From Musa acuminata AAA Group (lineage: Eukaryota; Streptophyta; Magnoliopsida; Zingiberales; Musaceae): a stretch of DNA of 64,000 nt. The stretch covers positions 17,671,501 through 17,735,500 of the forward strand of contig NC_088342.1 of the NCBI RefSeq assembly GCF_036884655.1, read 5' to 3'. The position numbers and the translations under genes are program-made. Below, one piece after another: positions 45,726-54,965 of this stretch. The stretch's first letter is position 1. Each line of letters opens with the position of its first letter. The notes beneath the pieces are model-generated. The model worked only from the letters and a program-made list of their open reading frames with translations, was not told the DNA's origin and did no database searches.

Positions 45726-46569
45726 TGTTGAATCTCGTATTTTGATGATGAAACCACTTGATATATGTTTATCATTTAATCTGTATTTTGAGTGACGTAG
45801 GATGCTTCGATCAGGATGAGACAATTAAAGCAGGAAAAATCATGTTGTGCCGAAGGAAAATGTCAGAAGATTGGACGTCGGGCCGGTGGATCGGTCGACG
45901 TATCGACAGAAGGCTTCGGGCCATGGACTCGGGCATCAGACAAAGAAGAGCAGGTATTGTGCCAAGGATATCAGAGTTGCGGAGTCAACTGGCCGATTGG
46001 GCAATAGGCCGTAGGAGAGGACGATGCGCTGAAGAATCGGACGAAGCGTCGAGGGACCAATGACATGCCGGACAACTTGGTTAATTGCTTAGGATTAATT
46101 GTCTCGATCGAAGTTTTGTTTTACATTTGCAGGATTAACTACGATGGAAGTAAGACAAGTAGTAGGAGTTGCACCGGAGTCAAGACTATGATCACGTTGG
46201 GAGTTCGAGAGTTTGACGGAAGTTTGGATGGTCATTGGAGGTTCTGCGGGAATAAATCCGAGAAGTCCAGGAGCTTGCCAAAGAAGCTCATCGAAACTCG
46301 CCAAGTGGATCGTTGCAAGTCTAGGAGTATGTCGGAAGTCCGCCGGAGCATCACCAAAGGTTCATCGGATGTTTGCCGGAAGTCCGCCGGAAGCTCGCTG
46401 GAAGAAGCGATTGACGCACCGGAGCAAGTTGCAGTAAATGTCTTAAAAAATATCATAGTTAGCATGTAGATTAAGTTAGGAATGGGAGGTGATCCCATTA
46501 ACTTAATCTAGGGGCAATTAGGCCCTTGATAGACCCAAATTGGGCCAAATGGATCAACCCATTCGGACC

Positions 46570-46870
46570 AGAATTCCTGCTAGGCAGTGGCACCACTAGG
46601 GTCGATGGTGGCACCGCTCAGGAGATAGTCTCCCAGGAAAGCTAGGTGGTGCAACCGCCCCAGTCAGGCGGTGGCACCGCCTGGGCTCAATCTTCGAGCG
46701 AGATTGGGCGGTGCTACCGCCCCTGACAAGTAGTGGAACCGCCTGAGCTCGGTCTCCGAGCTCTGTCAAGCGGTGCAACCGCCCTAGTCAGGCGGTGGCA
46801 CCGCCTAGAGGCTCAGTCTCCGAGCTGTCAAGCGGTTGTACCGCCCCAGTCAGGAGGTAGTACCGCCAGG
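46570..46870 (+). promoter_or_regulatory. G/C hairpin array in the U3 of S5
   Basis: At least six short inverted repeats of GGCGGT-N-ACCGCC type lie in 300 bases. AGGCGGTGGCACCGCCT occurs exactly at 46666-46682 and 46790-46806. The array ends about 60 bases before the TATA box, so it is in the position of an upstream promoter or enhancer element and is CpG-rich. Confidence 0.7.
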
Positions 46871-46928
46871 ACCCCGGAAATCCGTGAAATGATATTTTTG
46901 AGCTCCAAATTCAAACAAGTTTGGGGCT

Positions 46929-46936
46929 TATAAATA
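46929..46936 (+). promoter_or_regulatory. TATA box of the S5 5' LTR
   Basis: TATAAATA, conserved at the same place in the other LTRs of the family (23685, 52213 and, on the minus strand, 25762, 26774, 31623, 36617, 25082 and 44720). Confidence 0.75.
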
Positions 46937-47604
46937 CTCCACCCTTTCCTATATGAAAGGGCACCGAAAGCTTAATCTTACTATGTGATTTTAGAGCTCA
47001 AAAGTGTTGTAAAAGCTAGAAGTTCTCCTCCCTCTTTTCTTCCAAGTTTTGATCTTTCAAGAGAGGAGAGAAAATTCTGTAAGGGTTGTCTCCTAAGCCC
47101 GTCAAAAGGAGTGAAACTATAAAAGGGTAGTTGGCCTTCACCTATTGAAGGAAGGCCTCTAGTGGACATCGGTGACCTCATCGGAGGAAGAAGCCAAAAG
47201 TGGATGTAGATCAAGATTGACCGAACCACTCTAAATCTTGGTTTGCATTTACTTTGAGCATCTTATCCTTATTGCAAACCTCCGTAGTAGCTTACTGCCT
47301 TCTGCTCATTTACGAACATGTTTCATAGTTAAGTATTTTCTGAATTGGCGTTTAGACGAAAATCGGTTTTATCGTACGAACATCATATTTCTGTTTGCGC
47401 TTACATTCTGATTTCCATCATAACTACAAACTGCCTTTATATCTTTGCTTTAACTGTATCTCGCTTGATCACAAGTTAAAGTGATTTACGAATTGGCTTT
47501 CTTACCTAAATCGCTTTTATCGTACGAATGCAGTTTTAATCGTCGAAAGTTTTCTGCTGCACTAATTCAACCCCCCCCCTCTTAGTGCTCTTGATCCTAA
47601 CAAT

Positions 47605-47616
47605 TGGTATCAGAGC
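47605..47616 (+). other. S5 primer-binding site
   Basis: TGGTATCAGAGC, two bases after the LTR end. It is an exact initiator-Met tRNA complement. Confidence 0.92.
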
Positions 47617-47652
47617 TCGGTATTTCTCATTTTGGATTTACACCTAAGAGAA

Positions 47653-48545
47653 ATGGCTCTTCATGGCTTTCAAGAGGGCTTTTTGGTTGTTCATCCACCG
47701 TTGTTTAACGGATTGGACTACACTTATTGGAAAACTTAAATGAGAGTTTTCTTGATTTCTATGAATTTGGATTTATGGAATATTATTGAAAATAATTTTC
47801 AACTTCCCTCTAAACCGATGAACGAATGGTCGAATTTAGAGAAGAAGTATTTTTCTTTAAACGCAAAGGCTATGAATGCTTTATTTTGCGCTTTGGACAA
47901 AAATGAGTTCAATCAAATTTCTACGTGCGAAATAGTTTTTTATATTTGGCGCACTCTTGAAATCACACACGAAGGCACAAGTAGTGTAAAAGATTCTAAA
48001 GTAAATTTTTTGATGCATGATTTTGAGCTTTTTCGAATGAAGTTGAGCGAAACCATTGTTGACATGTACACCCGTTTCACGGATGTCGTTAATGGTTTAA
48101 AAGCTCTTGGCAAATGTTTCTCGAATTTTGAACTTGTTAGTAAAGTTTTACGATCATTTTCTAAAGCTTGGGAATCAAAAGTAACGGCAATACAAGAAAC
48201 AAAAGATTTAAATATTTTTTCACTTGAAGAACTAATTGGTTCGTTGATGACATATGAAATGGTGTATAATGCACATGATGAACAAAACAACCTTCCAAAG
48301 AACAGGAAGGATTTGGGACATAGAACATTTGAAGACCACTCGAGCATAAGCTCAAGTGATGGTGAACAAGAACTATAAATGAAATTTAAAAAAATAAAGA
48401 AACAAAAATTTAAGAACAAAAAGAACGGAACTACTTGCTTTGAACGCAATAAGAAGAACACAAAGTGGGATGAATCAAGCTCCTCCGAAGACGAGTAGAA
48501 AATCAAGAAAGGCGAGGTGGCAAACTATGCCTTAATACATTTAAT
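47653..48545 (+). pseudogene. S5 gag (Sirevirus), one early stop, no pol follows
   Basis: ATG at 47653 starts 'MALHGFQEGFLVVHPPLFNGLDY', and a TAA at 47737-47739 interrupts it. The frame then stays open from 47740 to 48378 with 'NALFCALDKNEFNQISTCE', 'IWRTLEITHEG', 'LFRMKLSETIVDMYTRFTDVV', 'LEELIGSLMTYEM' and an acidic Ser-rich tail. After a TAA at 48376 the Lys-rich region and 'GEVANYAL' can still be followed to about 48545, where pol should follow. Instead the sequence runs into AT-rich 3' non-coding DNA with the same words ('aaacccccttaatttattttg') found after gag in S2 and S3. No CCHC knuckle is seen. Confidence 0.88.
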
Positions 48546-51025
48546 GATGAGGTAATCGAAACCCCCTTAATTTATTTTGAAATTACTTGATGTTTTCCAT
48601 GATGTATTTTCTTTTTGAGAATAATTATTTTTCTTACAAATTACATATTAAAAAAAATTTAAAAATGCAAGAATATGATCATGCTCGTACTTTTGAAAAT
48701 AATAATGAAAATTATATATTTTATGTTAATGGAATAAAATGTTAGATTTAAATCTAATGATCATATGTATGTTTTTCTTAAGAAGAAAAAATGTGTATCT
48801 TGATTATTTCCAATTTTGATTAAAACCATGCTTGATGTCTTAATGAAAATATTAAGAAGTTTAATATCATGCTATATGTGGTTAAGAAGTAATAATGTGT
48901 ATCACGTTGATTTCCATTGTTATTTCTCGATTTTGATTAAATAAAATCATGTTTGATTTGAAGAAATGCATAATGATATAATATTAAATATTTTGATTGA
49001 CAATTTTATGCATGAGATTTTAAGTTATACATGATGATAAGCATGTGTTATTTTCATGATTGTATTTGAAAAACTATGGCAAAAATTTGCCCGAATGCAT
49101 GAACTTATTAAGATTATTTTTCGGACTTTCTTGATTCAATGATCAAATCACTTAATTGCCATGATGATTTTACACTATTACATGCCTTAATAACATGTTG
49201 GAAATTATGTGTTTTGGCTACAAAAATTTTCATGATCACGAGCATGTTTTATCTTCATGATTGAACTTGAAATTTTATAGCAAAACCTTGTCCGAATGCA
49301 TGAAAGTGTTAAATTTCATTTTCAGATTTGGTATCTTCTTGATTCTAACAATCAGATTTTCTTGATACATCATTCTCTTCCGGACTTAATGTAGCTTTCA
49401 TAAGCATATGTCATATCGAGTTTGATTCATATCATTGATTTTGGACATATGGAATCAATTAGCAAATGCATCTCTCAGAAACTTATCATGTGAAAAAAAA
49501 TATTTTTTTGAGAAATGGATTTGATGATTCCTTCTTATAAATTCATTCTTGAAAAAGGAAGATATTTCTACGTACAAGGATTTGATTCATATACATATCT
49601 TGATCCTTGCAAAAATGAAGCATGCTTTAATATCTTATCGATTTTAACTTCATTCGAGTAAGCTCAGAAATAGCTTTCCTCCTTCATGCAAAAAAGATAA
49701 TAACAAATAAAAAGGAAGAAGTTTTCGAAGCTATCTCCATGTCATGTTTTCCTTGAGATGTTTGTATATTTGGTATCCTATCACTCATTATTAAAAAATG
49801 ACATGAACCCAGTTATGGCATGAATCATTACCGCAATTATGTTTAAAATTTGCTTATATCGTTCTCATTTTTATTGATGACAAAGGGGGAGAAATATATA
49901 AATTGATGCTATGAGTGCCATAGTTAAATTTGAATTATGTTAAGATATCAAAAGAAGCTTGCATCGAAATATATGGTAAATTGATGATAGAAATGCTATG
50001 ATTGCCATATGCCATGTTAAGATATCAAGAACTTGCATCATAATTTTACTTGCTGATATCTTGCCATGTGATGAAATGCTATGATTTGTTGCTAAAATGA
50101 TGCATGCAATACTTATGTCTTTTATTATGATGTATGTGATGTATTGCATATGATGTGAATCATGATTAAAATTGCCTTAATTTGAATTCAAGGTTTATCT
50201 CAATTATGGAATTTTGAAATAAGAATGATTACTCACCTTTGTCATAATCTAAAAATTGATATAAGGGTCTTCCCTTCTTTTTGACAATGACAAAGGGGGA
50301 GCAAGAATTTCTAGCGCGGACATTATGGAAAGAGGCAAACTAGCTAGCTTGCACAAGTCAAGATGAAAGCAAAAATTTCACTTTTCAAAAGAGAAGAAAT
50401 TGCTATCTTGAATATCACCGATAATTGCTAGCTTGAAATCTCAAGAAAATACAAAAATGTTCTATCTTGCCTATCTCAAGATGCTAAACATGCTAAACTT
50501 GTATCTTGCAACGAAAGCAAAATTGCGAGCTCAAACATTGCAAAAGAATCAAGAATCATGAGCTTACACAAGAAAGCTATCTTGCATTAGCTTTCGAAAT
50601 CTTTGCTAGCTTGTATGTAGTAAAACTTGCATATCGTAAAAATTGCTAGCTTGTAGTCTAAAGAGAAGCAAACAGTTGCTATCTCATGAAAAGCAAACAT
50701 GCTAAACTTGCACATCTTTAATTGCTAGATTGCATGATGATAAAACTTGATATTATGTTTTTCATGCAATAAGTTGAATTGATACTACAAACACATTAGA
50801 GTTGGAACTTCTCCTTTTTGTTGATGACAAAGGGGGAGAAGTATGATGTTATGCATAAGTTTATGCATAAGTTCATGATGACGTGTTGTAAGTATTCATG
50901 ATGAATATTGCAATAACTTGAATTCAGTTTGAATTTAAGGTTCTATCAATATGGCATATTGATAGGGGGAGTTTGTTTAAACTCAAGGAGTTAAGGTTAA
51001 CTCTGTCATCAAGTGGTTGTCATCA
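48546..51025 (+). mobile_element. S5 3' non-coding region
   Basis: No coding frame is present. It contains three PPT-like tracts GACAAAGGGGGAG (about 49877, 50288 and 50825) besides the true PPT, and a cluster of 'ttgctagcttgca' words between 50330 and 50740. The same features in the same order occur in S2. Confidence 0.8.
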
Positions 51026-51041
51026 TCAAAAAGGGGGAGAT
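51026..51041 (+). other. S5 polypurine tract
   Basis: 'tcaaaaagggggagat' directly precedes the 3' LTR start (TGTTGAATC at 51042). Confidence 0.9.
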
Positions 51042-52891
51042 TGTTGAATCTCGTATTTTGATGATGAAACCACTTGATATATGTTTATCATTTAATCTGC
51101 GTTTTGAGTGACGTAGGATGCTTCAATCAGGATAAGACAATTAAAGCAGGAAATATCATGTTGTACCGAAGGAACATGTCAGAAGATTAGACGTCGGGCC
51201 GGTGGATCGGTCGACGTATCGACAGAAGGCTTCAGGCCGTGGACTCGGGCATCAGACCAAGAAGAGCGGGTATTGTGCTAAGGATATCAGAGTTACGGAG
51301 TAAACTGGCCGATTATGCAATAGGACGCAGGAGAGGATGATGCGCCGAAGAATCGGACGAAGCGTCGAGGGACCAATGACATGTCGGACAACTTGGTTAA
51401 TTGCATAGGATTAATTGTCTCGATCGAAGTTTTGTTTTATATGTGCAGGATTAACTACGATGGAAGTAAGACATGCAATAGGAGTTGCATTACAGTTAAG
51501 ACTATGATCACGTTAGGAGTTTGAGAGTTCGACGGAAGTCTGGACGGTCGTCGAAGGTTCTGTAGGAACAAATCTGAGAAGTCCAAGAGCTTGCCAAAGA
51601 AGCTCGTCGGAACTTGCCAAGTGGATTGTCGCAAGTCCAGGAGTTTGCTGGAAGTCCACCGGAGCATTGCCGAAGGTTCGTCGGATGTTCGCCGGAAGCT
51701 TGCCGGAAGAAGCGATTGATGCATTGGAGAACGTTGCAGTAAATGTCTTAAGAAATATCATAGTTAACATGTAGATTAAGTTAGGAATGGGAGGTGATCC
51801 CATTAACTTAATCTGGGGGCAATTGGGCCCTTGACAAACCCAAATTGGGCCGAATGGATCAACCCATTCGGACCAGAATTCCTGCTAGGCGGTGGCATCG
51901 CCCAGGAGATAGTCTCCTAGGAAAGCTAGGCGGTGCAACCGCCCCAGTCAGGTGGTGGCACCGCTTGGGCTCAGTCTCCGAGCGAGACTGGGCGGTGCAA
52001 CCGCCCCTTATAGGGGGTGGAACCATCTGAGCTCGGTCTCTGAGCTCTGCCAAGCGGTGCAACTATCCTAGTCAGGCGGTGGCACTGCCTAGAGGCTCAG
52101 TCTTCGAGCTGCCAGGCGGTTGTACCGCCCTAGTTAGGAGGTAGTACCACCAGGACCCCGAAAATTTGGGAAATGACATTTTTGAGCTCCAAATTCAAAC
52201 TAGTTTGGGGCCTATAAATATCTCACCCTTTCTTGCATGAAAGGGAACCAAAAGCTTGATCTTACTCTGTGATTTTAGAGCTCAAAAGTGTTGTAAAGGC
52301 TAGAAGTTCTCCTCCCTCTTTTCTTCCAAGTTTTGATCTTTCAAGAGAGGAGAGAAAATTCTGTAAGGGTTGTCTCCTAAGCCCGTCAAAAGGAGTGAAA
52401 CTGTAAAAGGGTGGTTGGCCTTCGCCTACTGAAGGAAGGCCTCTAGTGGACGTCGGTGACCTCATCGGAGGAGGAAGCCAAAAGTGGACATAGGTCAAGA
52501 TTGACCGTACCACTCTAAATCTCGGTTTGCATTTACTTTGAGCATCTTATCTTTACTGTAAACCTTTTCAGTAGCTTACTGCCTTCTGCTTATTTACGAA
52601 TGTGTTTCATAGTTAAGTATTTTCCGAATTAGCGTTAAGACGAAAATCAGTTTTATCGTACGAACATCATATTTCAGTTTGCGCTTACATTTTGATTTCC
52701 ATCATAACTGCAAACTGCCTTTATATCTTTGCTTTAACTACATCTCGCTTGATCACAAGTTAAAGTGATTTACGAATCGGCTTTCTTACCAAAATCGCTT
52801 TTATCGTACGAATGCAGTTTTAATCGTCGAAAGTTTTCCGCTGCACTAATTCACCCCCCCTCCCCCCCTCTTAATGCTCTTGATCCTAACA
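51042..52891 (+). repeat. S5 3' LTR (1850 bp)
   Basis: Collinear with the 5' LTR throughout, including the arrays (51530-51710 and 51885-52150), TATAAATA (52213-52220) and the terminal C-tract inverted repeat. Over the first 230 or so bases I count about a dozen differences, mostly transitions. Confidence 0.92.
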
Positions 52892-53231
52892 TAAGGAAAT
52901 CTAGGGAGTGTGCCAAATCTCATAAGCCTTTTCATAAATAGAAATTGATTGAATTCATTTTTATCCAAAGCACAAAACAAAGCATTTTTAGCTTTGGCAT
53001 TCAAAGAGAAAGTCTTCTTCTCCAAATCATTCCATTTGTTCATTAGAAGAGAAGACTTTTGAAATTCATTTTTAATGATATTCCATAACTCAAAATTCAT
53101 AGAAAGCAAAAAAACTCTCATTCTAGTTTTCCAATATGCGTAGTCCATCCTATTGAACATCGGAGGACAAATGATAGAGTGACCCTTTTGAAATCCGATA
53201 AAAGCCAATTTAACTAAATGAGAAAAACGTG
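52892..53231 (-). pseudogene. S6 gag N-terminal fragment (Sirevirus)
   Basis: The minus-strand frame encodes 'IGFQKGHSIICPPMFNRMDYAYWKTRM', 'LWNIIKNEFQKSSLLM' and 'NALFCALDKNEFNQF' blocks, the start of gag. The usual ATG is TTG here. It is cut at the S5 right end, and nothing resembling the rest of gag is found on the left side of S5. Confidence 0.82.
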
Positions 53232-53243
53232 GCTCTGATACCA
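53232..53243 (-). other. S6 primer-binding site
   Basis: GCTCTGATACCA, two bases from the LTR start at 53246. Confidence 0.88.
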
Positions 53244-53245
53244 AC

Positions 53246-54261
53246 TGTTAGGATCGAGTCGGTACTAAGAGGAGGAGGGGTGGAGGCAGGGGGTGTGAAT
53301 TAATGCTTTTATAAAAACCTCAACGATTCGAAAATCTTGTTCGATAAAATCATATCGGAAAGATGAGTTAACTTAAAAGCATTTGTAAGCATAGTGAATA
53401 AGTAAATTAGTTTGTAATATGAATGAAAAATGTAAAGTAAATATAAACCAGATTTATAGTGGTTCGGTCGTTATGACCTACATCCACTCTCTATTCCTCT
53501 TCACTCGAGGCAATCGGCTTCCACTACCAATCTTCCTTCAATGGATAAAGATCAACTACCCTTTTACATTCTTCTCCTTTTGATAGGCTCAGGAGAGAAC
53601 CTTTACAACCTCTCTTTTAGACCTCACTCCTCCCTTAGAAAACTTCTAACTCTGGGAGGAAGAGACTCTAAATCCTAAGAGAATTTTTAATTTTTCTCAA
53701 GTATTCTTTCCCCCTTTTCTCAAGGAATAGCTGGGGTATTTATAGATCCCAAATGACTTCAAAATTGGAGCCATAAAAGGTTTCATCTTAGGTTTCCTGG
53801 GTCCTAGCGGTACCACCGCCTGTGTTGGGCGATACTACTGCCTGCAGCATTGACACTAGGCGATACTATTGCTCAGTCTAGTGGTACTACCGCCTGACAT
53901 AGTCTCGGACACTGTGTCTTGGAGACTAAGCCTATGGCGGTGCCACCGCATGACGTAGCTACGGGTCATTAAATGAGCTTTTCTCTTGGTCCAAAACAAC
54001 CCCACTTTGGGCCCAGTTGGCCCATAATTGAGTTGACTTAATTACATTTTAAACCAACTCAATTACAACTAAAACTACTTTAATCTAGATAATTATTACA
54101 AAGCATTAACCATATGTTGTCTAGCATGTCCTTGGTTCGTTGGCGCTTCATCCAATCCTTCGGCGTATCGTCCTCTTTTGCATCCTTTTGCCCAATCAGC
54201 ATGTTGACCTCTGCAACTCCGATCTCTTTGGCGTTCACTTTTCTAGGCTCGATGCCCGAAC
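53246..54261 (-). repeat. S6 5' LTR, truncated (about 1.0 kb)
   Basis: Starts TGTTAGGATCGAG and follows the family through the G/C hairpin array (53805-53960), then ends at 'gatgcccgaac', about 250-300 bases short of the expected GATTCAACA. Gypsy-C gag begins right after. Confidence 0.82.
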
Positions 54262-54965
54262 TCAAGACACGAATTTCAATCATGAGAGAGTTCAGAGAGG
54301 CCTCCAGAGAAGGAGGGACAGCCCTCAGACATGCTTCAACCATGCATGAGGGTGGACTTCCCGCAATGGGAAGAAGGAGACCTGGCGGGTTACTTTTGCT
54401 ACTATCGAACGTCAGATGATGCTATGGTAAAAATTACTATCATCCACCTTGAAGGAGATGCTATTCAATGGTATAATTGGTTGGAATATAATCAAGGGGC
54501 TCTGACATGGAATCAATTTAAGAACACACTGTTGAATCGTTCTGGACCTATGGAGAATGAAAATATCGATAGCCAACTTGCAAAGATTCGACAAACCTCT
54601 ACAATTCAAGAGTACCAAACCTGGTTTGAGAAGCTATCCTACCTTACTCATGATTGGACTAACAATTAATTGTTAGGAACATTCATCGAAGGACTCAACC
54701 TAGAGATAAAAGGGGAGGTTAAGGTGCGGTAGCCCCATACCGTGACAACTACGATTTCTTTTGCCCGAATACAAGAAGAATGACTCAACTAAGATGTTCG
54801 AATGATGAGAACCTCTCCTAAGTCAGTGGCATATAAACCACCTTCTGCTCCCAGCCATCCTTCGCTGCCAAAAAAATTGACAAGAGAAGAACTACGTGAC
54901 TGATCAGCAAAGGGTCTTTATTGGCGTTGTGACGAGCCGTAGAACCATGATCATCACTGCAAAAG
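54262..54965 (+). pseudogene. Gypsy-C gag
   Basis: The frame 54331-54669 encodes a Ty3/gypsy gag core ('MRVDFPQWEEGDLAG', 'HLEGDAIQWYNWLEY', 'LTWNQFK', 'IQEYQTWFEKLSYLTHDW'), followed by 'FIEGLNLEIKGEVKV' after a stop. The CCHC knuckle at about 54918-54962 has Tyr in place of the first Cys and a stop inside it. The 5' LTR, PBS and gag start are missing, as the element abuts the truncated S6 LTR. Confidence 0.85.

Larger units (their letters stand above)
45726..47602 (+). repeat. S5 5' LTR (1877 bp)
   Basis: TGTTGAATC to CCTAACA. In order: CGGCGTCGA-rich start, 'gttcgccggaagtcc' array (46200-46410), G/C hairpin array (46570-46870) including two exact copies of AGGCGGTGGCACCGCCT, TATAAATA at 46929-46936, then R/U5 with the 'GCACTAATTCA-C9-TCTTAGTGC' inverted repeat close to the end. 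Confidence 0.92.
45726..52891 (+). mobile_element. Sirevirus-derived element S5 (gag-only), two complete LTRs
   Basis: 7.17 kb overall: 5' LTR 45726-47602 (1877 bp), PBS, gag, non-coding region, PPT, 3' LTR 51042-52891 (1850 bp). Flanking 5-mers are TAGGG (45721-45725) and TAAGG (52892-52896), four of five matching, so the target duplication is plausible but not exact. The internal region is only 3.4 kb and contains no pol domain. Confidence 0.88.
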
